From Burkholderiales bacterium UBA6064 (GTDB taxonomy: Bacteria; Pseudomonadota; Gammaproteobacteria; Burkholderiales; Burkholderiaceae_B): a DNA stretch of 11,657 nucleotides. A model generated the notes under the pieces. The model did no database searches. It saw nothing but the letters and a program-made list of their open reading frames with translations, and was not told the origin of the DNA. Position numbers and translations under genes: made by a program. The DNA lies in NCBI GenBank assembly GCA_002428895.1, contig DIYC01000161.1, forward strand, positions 3,805 to 15,461, given 5' to 3'. How positions within the stretch are numbered: position 1 is the stretch's first letter; each line of letters begins with the position of its first letter. Positions 1 to 7,165 of the stretch are shown here, piece by piece.

Positions 1-419
1 TTACTGGTAGCTAAGGTACTGGCTACAAAACCTGCTGTGTCGATCACCGCACCAGCACCGAATAAAATCCCGTTCGGATTAATTAAAAATACCTGACCAT
101 TACTTTGCAAGGTACCAAGAATTTCAGAAACTTGTTGCCCAGTGACTCGATTAAACACCGCACTCACCGCATGATCTTGAATAAATCGGGTGATTTCACC
201 TGGGGCAATATTAAATTGCTGCCAGTTTAAAATCGCATTGGGTGTATTTCGAATTTCAAGCAATCCTCCTAAAGCTGAAGCCGAGGCTTGCCCTGCCACC
301 ACACTCATTCCTTCAGGATTAGCATACACTGCACCACTCAACATGAAGCCCAAAGCTGCAGTCAATGTAGTCAGCCGAAACTGCGGGCTACAGGGTATTT
401 GCTCAGTTCGTTTATTCAT
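1..419 (-). CDS. TpsA-type filamentous haemagglutinin-like exoprotein, N-terminal part (runs off left edge)
   Basis: This is the first 139 codons of a secreted two-partner exoprotein, read leftward from an ATG at 419-417 and still open at the window edge. Residues 1-33 look like a long signal peptide, with a basic start, the hydrophobic run LTAALGFMLSGAVYA and a cleavage site before NPEG. The mature start carries the TPS secretion domain: residues 53-70 hold LLEIRN and NWQQFNI, NRV lies at 90-92, and the family hallmark NPNGILFG starts at residue 114. In this family the domain is recognised by the POTRA domains of the partner TpsB and starts beta-helix folding outside the cell. The partner gene ends 15 bases upstream, so the two are surely one operon. 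A weak purine-rich GTGAGAA lies about 7 bases before the start. Whether the passenger is an adhesin, haemolysin or contact-dependent toxin cannot be told, because its distal part is outside the window. Confidence 0.93.
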   Translation of the reverse strand, partial: MNKRTEQIPCSPQFRLTTLTAALGFMLSGAVYANPEGMSVVAGQASASALGGLLEIRNTPNAILNWQQFNIAPGEITRFIQDHAVSAVFNRVTGQQVSEILGTLQSNGQVFLINPNGILFGAGAVIDTAGFVASTLATS

Positions 420-434
420 GCGCAATTCTCACTG

Positions 435-2093
435 TTAAAGTGCCGTTGCAAAACTAAAATGCAGCATCACATCACCATGTGGCTGACTCTCCACACCCGA
501 AACCACCCGTGCTAAATCTAAATTAATTTGTTGATTGGGAGTAAACGCAAACCGAAAGCCCGCACCAAACGATGCAATGTGCGGTTCAGACGCAACATTC
601 ACCGCCGAATTAAGTCGAACCTGCGCAGCCTCAGCAAAAAGCACCATGCGAAAACGATCTAAACTGGAATGAATTTTTTTTGACCAATTGGGGCCCAGCA
701 TTTCAAACGATTGACGAAAGCCACTGTCACCCGACAATACCCGTTCTTCAAAACCCCTGACCGAATATACCCCACCCGAGCCAAACTGCTCACCCGAGAT
801 CAAACTAAAATCGGAGAATTGTGCATCTAACTTCACACTGTAACGCCAAGTTGAAAAAACTGGCCCTGACCAAGATGCATTCAATTTAATCAAATCAAAG
901 TTTGCATCGGCCGCAGCATTGGACAACTGATACTGCGCGGTCGAATTTTCGCCACTTTGAAAAGCGTTACGAAAATAGCCCACACTGAAGGCTTGTTGAA
1001 CGTTAGGTTGCTCAGATTTAAGCAACAAGGTTAAACCCACAGGAAACGAAGCCGTATTGGGTACCAAGCTGGGGCCTGTGCCGTTCACTTGAACTTGACT
1101 CACAAATTTTTTATGTTCAAACGACAATGACAAACGCGGATCAAATCCTTGAATGCGATTCATCACGCGCGTTAAACGAAGTGTTTGAGAAGTACCGGCG
1201 CCATTAATCATTAAATTAGTACCCCCCACAGCGAGAGCACCTGCATTCACTGACGAATCATTAATCGCATACTCCAACAACGAATCTAATGCATACAACG
1301 GCATTTGATAGGTTAAGCCATACACCTTCACATCCGACCAATGCCCAGGCGAAGTCACCACTTGAAACGAACCCGAATGACCGCGCGTAAACAAATTATT
1401 ATGTTGCACCACGGCACCTAAACGAAAATCACCCGTGGCATTAGTCCCGGTATTGTCTAAGGTGACAAAGCCCACTAAAGGTTCAGAATCTTGCACATTA
1501 ATCGTTGCATTGACTAAACCCGGCTCATCTCCCGGCTCTAAAGCAACTTGTACAGTTCGAGCTGGGTTTTGATTGACTAAACGCAAATTTTTATCCATGT
1601 CATGGGTATTTAACAAAACCCCCTGACGCAACACATGCACTTCGCGAGTCATTTGCTCTGACGAAAAAAACTGATTGTTTTTAACTGTAATTAAATCCAA
1701 CCGAGCATCTAAAATTTGTAACGTTAGCTTTGAATTAGGTGCCAACTCCTGTTCTGGAATCAGCACGCGCACCACTTCAAACCCAGCTAAGCCGTGCAAC
1801 CGTTCAACCGCCTCGGTGGCTTGTCGTAATTCAGAAAACGTAATGGGCCGATCAACAAAACCCACCAATAAAGATAAGATGCGCTCGCGATCAATTAATG
1901 CTGGGCCTTCAATCTGAAAACCTGACACCACAAACGTAGGCTCCACGTATACGCGATCTACCTTAGCAGGCACTTGAACTGGCAACTCAACCTGCGATTC
2001 AGGCACTGAAGAAACTTCCTGTTCAGTGGCTAAAACAAAACCGGAAAAACAGGCAAATACAATAATCCACCCAGATTGAATAAAAATTTTCAA
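435..2093 (-). CDS. TpsB/FhaC/ShlB-family outer-membrane transporter of two-partner secretion
   Basis: This 552-residue protein should sit in the outer membrane as a 16-strand barrel and export the TpsA encoded just downstream. Residues 1-22 form a signal peptide ending FSGFVLA. After a short P/V/E-rich linker, a first POTRA-like domain spans about 54-130 (FVVSGFQIEG to LQILDAR) and a second about 131-205. The rest is barrel with alternating strands. VRGF at 445-448 is the conserved L6-loop motif of the Omp85/TpsB superfamily, with R446 as the key arginine. Length matches FhaC/ShlB relatives (about 550-580). The start is TTG at 2093-2091. No ATG lies near, and AAGG seven bases upstream together with the signal peptide directly after it supports this start. 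TpsB proteins usually end in an aromatic residue. This one ends FSFATAL, a mild deviation. Confidence 0.95.
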   Translation of the reverse strand: MKIFIQSGWIIVFACFSGFVLATEQEVSSVPESQVELPVQVPAKVDRVYVEPTFVVSGFQIEGPALIDRERILSLLVGFVDRPITFSELRQATEAVERLHGLAGFEVVRVLIPEQELAPNSKLTLQILDARLDLITVKNNQFFSSEQMTREVHVLRQGVLLNTHDMDKNLRLVNQNPARTVQVALEPGDEPGLVNATINVQDSEPLVGFVTLDNTGTNATGDFRLGAVVQHNNLFTRGHSGSFQVVTSPGHWSDVKVYGLTYQMPLYALDSLLEYAINDSSVNAGALAVGGTNLMINGAGTSQTLRLTRVMNRIQGFDPRLSLSFEHKKFVSQVQVNGTGPSLVPNTASFPVGLTLLLKSEQPNVQQAFSVGYFRNAFQSGENSTAQYQLSNAAADANFDLIKLNASWSGPVFSTWRYSVKLDAQFSDFSLISGEQFGSGGVYSVRGFEERVLSGDSGFRQSFEMLGPNWSKKIHSSLDRFRMVLFAEAAQVRLNSAVNVASEPHIASFGAGFRFAFTPNQQINLDLARVVSGVESQPHGDVMLHFSFATAL

Positions 2094-2100
2094 AGACTTG

Positions 2101-2104
2101 CCTT
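2101..2104 (-). promoter_or_regulatory. Ribosome binding site for tpsB (supports TTG start)
   Basis: Read on the minus strand, AAGG lies seven bases before the TTG at 2093. No competing ATG or GTG start lies near the signal peptide, so this site fixes the start. Confidence 0.6.
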
Positions 2105-2183
2105 AGTAATGAAGTGATTTGAAATAGATGAGCGCTAATTAACTAACTAATACAAATACAGACCACAGATATACCTATTTCTG

Positions 2184-2212
2184 AGTATAAAAACCCTGAT
2201 GCTAGAACACAA
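2184..2212 (-). promoter_or_regulatory. Candidate sigma70 promoter for the tpsB-tpsA operon
   Basis: On the minus strand TTGTGT (2212-2207) is followed after 17 bases by TATACT (2189-2184). The -10 element is good and the -35 matches only in its first three bases. It lies about 90 bases upstream of the tpsB start in the divergent intergenic region. It was found by eye only. Confidence 0.4.
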
Positions 2213-2251
2213 GTCTTTGCCTTAGCTCAGACCTGCAATTGAAATAAATAC

Positions 2252-2269
2252 AACGTGACGTAACACGTT
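2252..2269. promoter_or_regulatory. 18-base inverted repeat (operator-like) abutting the metG promoter
   Basis: AACGTG, a six-base spacer ACGTAA, and CACGTT form a perfect 6+6 inverted repeat. The core ACGT occurs three times, at 2253, 2258 and 2265. The right arm shares one base with a TATACT -10-like element for metG. Size and position fit a dimeric repressor site, but I recognise no specific regulator. It is not the AGACGTCT MetJ box. Confidence 0.4.
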
Positions 2270-2274
2270 ATACT
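2269..2274 (+). promoter_or_regulatory. Candidate -10 element of the metG promoter
   Basis: TATACT matches TATAAT at five of six positions. It would place the transcript start near 2281, giving a leader of about 25 bases. No good -35 lies 16-18 bases upstream. TTGAAA at 2239-2244 is a strong -35 match but is 24 bases away. It could instead pair with TAACAC at 2261 (16-base spacer), a poorer -10. The leader before the metG ATG shows no clear Shine-Dalgarno sequence. Confidence 0.35.
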
Positions 2275-2305
2275 GCCGTTCATCACCATTCAGCTACTGT
2301 TAATT

Positions 2306-4447
2306 ATGAACACACCGCAAACTCGTCGAATTTTAGTCACCTCTGCCCTGCCTTACGCCAACGGCAGCATTCACCTAGGGCATTTGGTCGAATACATTCA
2401 AACCGATATTTGGGTACGCTTTCAAAAAATGCAGGGGCACCAAGTGCACTACATGTGCGCCGACGACACGCATGGCACCCCTGTTATGCTTAAAGCACAA
2501 GCCGAAGGCATTCAACCCGAAGCGTTAATCGAACGTGTTAGCCAAGAACACCAACGCGACTTTGCAGGCTTTCACATTGGTTTTGATCACTACTACTCCA
2601 CCAACTCACCTGAAAATAAACACTATTGCGAAACCATTTACGCCGCTTTAATGGCGCAAGGGTTAATTGAGCAACGCGCCGTTGAACAATTTTATGACCC
2701 TAAAAAAGAAATGTTTCTGCCCGATCGTTTCATTAAAGGCAACTGCCCAAAATGCGGCGCAAAAGACCAATACGGAGACAACTGCGAAGCCTGTGGTGCA
2801 ACCTACCAACCTACTGATTTAATCAACGCTTACTCGGTGGTGTCAGGTGTACCGCCCATTCGTAAAAGCTCAGACCATTATTTTTTTAAATTATCCGACC
2901 CGCGTTGTGAACAATTTTTACGCGCCTGGACACAAAATCAAGCCGAGTTTGAGAATCAACCCAAACACCTTCAACCCGAAGCTGCTAAAAAAATGCTCGA
3001 ATGGTTGGGTCAAGTAGGTGAAAGTAAACTGGCCGACTGGGACATTTCTCGCGACGCACCTTATTTTGGTTTTGAAATTCCGAATGCGCCTGGTAAATAT
3101 TTTTATGTTTGGCTTGATGCGCCAGTGGGCTACTTTGCAAGTTTTAAGCGCTATTGCACCCAACAAGGCATTGACTGCGAAGAATTTTTACGCCCCGATT
3201 CACCCTGCGAAATGGTGCATTTTATCGGTAAAGACATTTTGTACTTTCACGCCTTGTTTTGGCCAGCCATGCTTCAATTTTCAGGCATGCGCGTGCCCAC
3301 TCAAGTGAATGCACATGGCTTTTTAACGGTAGACGGCGCAAAAATGAGTAAATCACGCGGCACCTTTATTACTGCCGAGAGCTATTTACAACAACACATG
3401 AACCCTGAATGGTTACGCTACTATTTTGCTGCCAAATTAAACGCCAGCATGGAAGACATCGACTTAAACTTCGCAGATTTTTCTGCACGGGTCAACAGTG
3501 ATTTGGTCGGCAAATACATCAACATTGCCAGCCGCACCAGTGGTTTTTTAATCAAACTCTTTGACAGCAAAGTCAATGAGAACTGCCTAACAACAATCCG
3601 CAACTTAACCAGCGCAGACCACCAGGAAATCCGCAACGTCAAACAACACGCCGACGCCATTGCTGACTATTTTCACACGCGAGAATATGGCAAAGCCATT
3701 CGCGCCATTATGGCAGCAACCGACTCGATCAATGAATACATTGACCGCACCAAACCCTGGGACTTGGCCAAACAATCCGAACAGAAAAAAACTTTACACG
3801 AAGTATGTTCAGTTAGCCTTGAAGCCTTTCGCATTCTAACCCTTTACCTAAAGCCTGTTTTACCCGAATTAGCCCAACAAGTTGAACACCTGTTCGGCAT
3901 TCAACCTTTAACTTGGGCACACTTAAACACCCCACTGACTTCAGCCAATCCAATAAAACCATTTAAACACCTTATGCAACGGGTAGATGCCAAACAAATT
4001 GAAGCGCTATTAGAAGCCAATAAACAAACCACCACTGCAGTAGCTGGCACAACAACTACGATTGCGCCCGCAACCAACAAGCCAAACACCTTAACGATTG
4101 AACACACCGAGGGGCAATACATCAGCATTGACGACTTTGCAAAAATTGATTTGCGCGTCGGCAAAGTGCTAGAATGCAAAGCGGTTGAAGGCTCAAATAA
4201 ACTGCTGCAACTCACAGTCGATTTAGGCGAGGCAAGCCCCCGAAATATTTTTTCAGGCATCGCTGCTTACTACCAACCCCAAGATTTAATCGGTCAGTTA
4301 GTGACCGTAGTCGCCAACTTAAAGCCACGAACCATGAAGTTTGGCGTCTCTGAAGGCATGGTGTTAAGCGCCTCTTGCGAAAAAACCAAAACCCTTTCCG
4401 TATTAACCACATTACCCGGCGCCAAACCTGGCATGAAAATTAGTTAG
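2306..4447 (+). CDS. metG: Methionyl-tRNA synthetase (MetRS, class I, with C-terminal tRNA-binding domain)
   Basis: This cytoplasmic enzyme charges tRNA-Met with methionine at the cost of ATP, for both initiation and elongation. The 713 residues show the whole architecture. The Rossmann catalytic core carries the HIGH-type motif as HLGH at 23-26. The connective insert has one complete zinc knuckle, C147, C150, C160 and C163. The KMSKS loop is at 346-350. An alpha-helical anticodon-binding region follows, then a T/A-rich flexible linker near 572-596. From about residue 605 to the end lies an EMAP-II/Trbp111-like OB-fold domain ([27 protein letters not shown]), which in E. coli-type MetRS provides dimerisation and extra tRNA affinity. 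Length is near that of the dimeric E. coli type. The ATG at 2306 gives the expected N-terminus ([12 protein letters not shown]), although no clear ribosome binding site precedes it. DUF3460 and scpA follow closely on the same strand. Confidence 0.98.
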   Translation: MNTPQTRRILVTSALPYANGSIHLGHLVEYIQTDIWVRFQKMQGHQVHYMCADDTHGTPVMLKAQAEGIQPEALIERVSQEHQRDFAGFHIGFDHYYSTNSPENKHYCETIYAALMAQGLIEQRAVEQFYDPKKEMFLPDRFIKGNCPKCGAKDQYGDNCEACGATYQPTDLINAYSVVSGVPPIRKSSDHYFFKLSDPRCEQFLRAWTQNQAEFENQPKHLQPEAAKKMLEWLGQVGESKLADWDISRDAPYFGFEIPNAPGKYFYVWLDAPVGYFASFKRYCTQQGIDCEEFLRPDSPCEMVHFIGKDILYFHALFWPAMLQFSGMRVPTQVNAHGFLTVDGAKMSKSRGTFITAESYLQQHMNPEWLRYYFAAKLNASMEDIDLNFADFSARVNSDLVGKYINIASRTSGFLIKLFDSKVNENCLTTIRNLTSADHQEIRNVKQHADAIADYFHTREYGKAIRAIMAATDSINEYIDRTKPWDLAKQSEQKKTLHEVCSVSLEAFRILTLYLKPVLPELAQQVEHLFGIQPLTWAHLNTPLTSANPIKPFKHLMQRVDAKQIEALLEANKQTTTAVAGTTTTIAPATNKPNTLTIEHTEGQYISIDDFAKIDLRVGKVLECKAVEGSNKLLQLTVDLGEASPRNIFSGIAAYYQPQDLIGQLVTVVANLKPRTMKFGVSEGMVLSASCEKTKTLSVLTTLPGAKPGMKIS

Positions 4448-4469
4448 TCAATCTTTCTCTAAGAAAAAC

Positions 4470-4664
4470 ATGAGCATGCACATGAAGTACACCTCACCCA
4501 CTAGCGAGTTTATACAACAATTAAAAACCGAACGCCCACATCTTGAAATCGATCAACAAAAAGGCAGAGCCTTATTATGGGACAAACAAATTAACCTGGA
4601 CACTCAACAACAATTTAAACAAGCTACTGTGAAACAAAAACCGTATGTGTACCAACCCGATTAA
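4470..4664 (+). CDS. DUF3460 family small protein
   Basis: This small hydrophilic protein has 64 residues and no signal peptide, membrane segment or cysteine. The central stretch ERPHLEIDQQKGRALLWDK matches what I remember as the core of DUF3460, a family of about 60 residues confined to betaproteobacteria with no assigned function. It sits 22 bases after metG and 34 bases before scpA on the same strand, as in Burkholderiales genomes I recall, so it is probably co-transcribed with them. Methionines at residues 1, 3 and 5 are all possible starts. The first is used here because a purine-rich AAGAAAAA lies just upstream, though that site is weak. The conserved genomic position suggests a housekeeping role, but nothing in the sequence reveals a mechanism. 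Confidence 0.85.
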   Translation: MSMHMKYTSPTSEFIQQLKTERPHLEIDQQKGRALLWDKQINLDTQQQFKQATVKQKPYVYQPD

Positions 4665-4698
4665 CCTCTACACATTTGATTGAAAAAAGTCGGCACCC

Positions 4699-5493
4699 TT
4701 GATTCACAATGAACCTACCCCAAAGGCTTTCGCGAAACTATATGGCGAACCTTTTTTAAAAATCCCAGAAAACTTATACATTCCACCAGATGCACTCGAA
4801 GTCTTTTTAGGCAGTTTCGAGGGGCCGCTCGACTTACTCCTGTATTTAATCCGCAAACAAAATTTTAATATTCTCGATATTCCGCTTGCTCACCTCACAC
4901 AGCAATACTTATTGTACATTGACGAAATACAAACTCGAAACTTAGAACTCGCTGCCGACTACCTACTCATGGCAGCCATGCTTATTGAGATTAAGTCTCG
5001 GCTATTATTGCCTGTCATTACCAAACCCGACGACCCAGAAACTGAAGACCCACGCGCTGAACTTGCACGGCGCCTCATTGAATATGAACAACTTAAACTA
5101 GCCGCCGAAAAAATCACCCACATGCCCACTGTTGGTCATGACTTTTGGGTAGCCCAAGCCTTTCATGACCCGTTGAGCACCCAAAATCTGCCTCAAGTAA
5201 ACCCGAATGATTTACAACAAGCCTGGTTAGCTATTTTAAAACGAGCTCAACTGGTACAGCACCACACGATCACCCAAGAAGTATTGTCTGTTCGGGAACA
5301 CATGGCTAGCATTCTTAGGACACTACAAACTAAACAGTTTGTAGAATTTTACGAATTGTTTAATCATGCAACTGAAAAATCAATTGTCGTGGTGCACTTT
5401 ATTGCCTTACTCGAGTTAACACGCGAGTCGTTGGTTAAACTCACGCAAACAGAAGCGTATGCACCCATCTACGTGCAACTCTTATTTAAATAA
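4699..5493 (+). CDS. scpA: Segregation and condensation protein A (kleisin subunit ScpA)
   Basis: ScpA is the kleisin that bridges the SMC ATPase heads and, with ScpB, forms the bacterial condensin that compacts and segregates the chromosome. The 264-residue protein has the diagnostic N-terminal helices: FEGPLDLLLYLIRKQNFNI near 40-58, the YL/YIDEIQ helix near 72-78, and LELAADYLLMAAMLIEIKSR near 82-101. The acidic PDDPETEDPRAELARRL linker follows, then the predicted winged-helix C-terminus. Length is normal. The start is TTG at 4699. An in-frame stop at 4681-4683 bars a more upstream start, and the next in-frame ATG falls inside the conserved core. The residues gained (FAKLYGEPF to YIPPDALEVF) resemble the Burkholderiales N-terminal extension, which supports TTG. 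A purine run AAAAAAG lies about nine bases upstream. No scpB is visible in the window. Confidence 0.95.
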   Translation: MIHNEPTPKAFAKLYGEPFLKIPENLYIPPDALEVFLGSFEGPLDLLLYLIRKQNFNILDIPLAHLTQQYLLYIDEIQTRNLELAADYLLMAAMLIEIKSRLLLPVITKPDDPETEDPRAELARRLIEYEQLKLAAEKITHMPTVGHDFWVAQAFHDPLSTQNLPQVNPNDLQQAWLAILKRAQLVQHHTITQEVLSVREHMASILRTLQTKQFVEFYELFNHATEKSIVVVHFIALLELTRESLVKLTQTEAYAPIYVQLLFK

Positions 5494-5551
5494 TAAGGAA
5501 CTATTTATTCTAAAAAAATCACATACGAATTTATGCTCAACTTTACCCACT

Positions 5552-7078
5552 ATGCCATTCATTCACTCTGAAAGCCCTTCAAAAAAACCAAAGCTTGATT
5601 TGCCTCAAGGTTTATCTCAAGAAAACGATATTTTATCCAACCCAACCCATCACGTTGCCCAATCAATTGCAGCTCACTATTTAGCACAAACACAACCGTT
5701 TTCTCCAACGACCACTTCAAATACAGTACAGCAACAGAAAACACGTCTTGTAACACCATTTGGAGAAATGCCTGATTATGAAATTAAAGGCAGTGCCACC
5801 ATCGCATCCCATATAAAACCTATTGATTTAAAACAACTCAACACAATATTTACGCCTGAAATTGAGGTAACCCAATTTTGTAAATTGCTCGTTAGCATCT
5901 CGAAAATCTCAAAACTGCCACTCAAAGAAATTAGTTCTAATATTTCAAAACCGCTACTCGAAGAAATTATTTCTAATTTAAATCAACCAGAAACTCAGCA
6001 ACTTGCAACAGAATATTTTTCAGAAGTACTTGAATCTGACGAAGGTGGACTTAAAGGTACTTTAAATTTAATTCGCACATCTAATATTCAACCTAAAGCT
6101 GCCAGCCTCATTTTATTAAACAAATCAATTCAACGAATTCCTCATAAAACATGGCTTGAATTAAACGATTCAGCTAAAGTACACGTTGGCTCAAAAGCAC
6201 TTTATTTAAGTTTGTCTTTACAAAATGTCACCAACTCGAATCAATGTCTTGAAATCATTCGTTTTTGCTTAAGCGCACTGAATTCAAAAATTATAAACAG
6301 CCAGTACGTTGTGTACAAAAAACATTTAATCATGACAGATTACTGTAATATCGATGACGACCCTAATGAACCAAATGATAACTTTTATGAAGAGGTTATT
6401 TTCCCTCTCGGTTATAAACACTTACCTCAAATTGAACAAAACACCAAACAAATGCATAGCATTAATTTTCTGGATACAAAAGAAAGTTTTTCTTTGTTAG
6501 CTGACACCTGTACTGAACTGTACAGTTGCGAAGAATTTGCTGCCTCATTTTTGAGACTGGGTAAAGCGACTTTAGACACAAAAATTCCTCTAAAAAAAAT
6601 TCTTAGCAAATTAAGTGTATTAGGATTTAAACAGCTTCAACCTCACCAAATGGATCAAGCCAATACTCTTGTAATATTTGGTAATAAAGATGACAAACAA
6701 CCTCACGAAGAAAATCATGTTACTCACTATGCTGTAGGTTTGGGCAATGGCCTTTGGGCTTCAAAACGAGGCAAAGAAAACATATATATAAACCCAACAC
6801 TAGCGCTAGAGCCCAAAGATTATGGAGAAATACTCGCTGTATTACTAAAAACATCTCAAGCACCTGAGCAATCCGCTGCAAGCATATTTGAAAGAATTCG
6901 TAAATCAATTCCAAGTTGTCGCAAAAAAGACAATTATATTTTTGATCAATGGAACGAATACCGGCCAAAAAATCACAACTGTGGATTAAATGATAACGAT
7001 GATGATTCTGAAGATGCAGTTTTTGAACCCGTCAATTGGCCTCCATTCATTGAAACTGAATTTTACTCAGATAAATAA
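5552..7078 (+). CDS. Unknown AT-rich protein with a possible C-terminal NlpC/P60-like cysteine hydrolase domain
   Basis: I do not recognise this 508-residue protein (from the ATG at 5552) as a whole. It has no signal peptide or membrane segment and is hydrophilic, with an S/P/Q/T-rich N-terminal 70 residues that includes SPSKKPKLD near residue 8. A helical middle follows, containing a 12-residue tandem repeat at 120-142. The C-terminal third has an ordered pattern like NlpC/P60 enzymes. YSCEEFAASFLRLG carries C326 in the place of the family DCSGFV cysteine helix. NTLVIFGN stands where GDLVFF is expected. HVTHYAVGLGNGLW, with H389, stands where HVGIYLGNG is expected. No clear third catalytic residue is visible. 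The tail is acidic (NDNDDDSED). The start is uncertain: the frame is open back to an ATG at 5459 inside scpA, and an AAGGA at 5496-5500 has only an ATT at a sensible distance. Base composition is clearly poorer in G+C than metG (two hand-counted 60-base lines gave 18 G/C each against 32 each in metG), which suggests acquisition. Confidence 0.72.
   Translation: MPFIHSESPSKKPKLDLPQGLSQENDILSNPTHHVAQSIAAHYLAQTQPFSPTTTSNTVQQQKTRLVTPFGEMPDYEIKGSATIASHIKPIDLKQLNTIFTPEIEVTQFCKLLVSISKISKLPLKEISSNISKPLLEEIISNLNQPETQQLATEYFSEVLESDEGGLKGTLNLIRTSNIQPKAASLILLNKSIQRIPHKTWLELNDSAKVHVGSKALYLSLSLQNVTNSNQCLEIIRFCLSALNSKIINSQYVVYKKHLIMTDYCNIDDDPNEPNDNFYEEVIFPLGYKHLPQIEQNTKQMHSINFLDTKESFSLLADTCTELYSCEEFAASFLRLGKATLDTKIPLKKILSKLSVLGFKQLQPHQMDQANTLVIFGNKDDKQPHEENHVTHYAVGLGNGLWASKRGKENIYINPTLALEPKDYGEILAVLLKTSQAPEQSAASIFERIRKSIPSCRKKDNYIFDQWNEYRPKNHNCGLNDNDDDSEDAVFEPVNWPPFIETEFYSDK
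5909..5977 (+). repeat. Imperfect tandem duplication, 36-base period, inside the unknown gene
   Basis: Bases 5909-5941 and 5945-5977 match at 29 of 33 positions and are in frame. They encode SKLPLKEISSN and SKPLLEEIISN. This is a recent-looking in-frame duplication of a short amphipathic helix. I see only two copies. Confidence 0.8.
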
Positions 7079-7106
7079 AACTCAAATAAAAGAAAACACG
7101 CACAAA

Positions 7107-7131
7107 AAAATGGCTTAATTACACCCATTTT
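7107..7131. terminator. Weak hairpin between convergent genes, possible terminator
   Basis: AAAATGG (7107-7113) and CCATTTT (7125-7131) form a seven-base stem around an 11-base loop. Read on the minus strand it is followed by a continuing T run (seven T in total), so it fits best as the terminator of the kinase operon that ends at 7166. On the plus strand only four T lie within the stem, so it would serve the unknown gene poorly. The stem is AT-rich and weak. Confidence 0.35.
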
Positions 7132-7165
7132 CTCAAAACACCCTCAAACTGAGTAGTTAACTTGT

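Noticed and set aside
190..515. Two short plus-strand open frames over the tpsA start region
   Set aside because: They lie antisense to the clear TPS secretion domain of tpsA and the tpsB end, and have no recognisable motif.
2184..2274. MetJ box or T-box/SAM riboswitch controlling metG
   Set aside because: No AGACGTCT repeats and no long structured leader are visible. The region is too short for a T-box.
3901..4260. 119-codon minus-strand open frame inside metG
   Set aside because: It lies opposite the MetRS linker and tRNA-binding domain. Its valine- and alanine-rich stretch is simply the reverse of the T/A-rich linker codons.
5459..5551. Upstream extension of the orphan gene from the ATG at 5459
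   Set aside because: It would overlap the scpA C-terminus by 35 bases and has no ribosome binding site. The ATG at 5552 is preferred, though it also lacks a good site, so this remains open.
5573..5602. Nuclear localisation signal in the orphan protein (SKKPKLD region)
   Set aside because: Short basic patches are common by chance. Without evidence of delivery into a host it is not reported as a feature.
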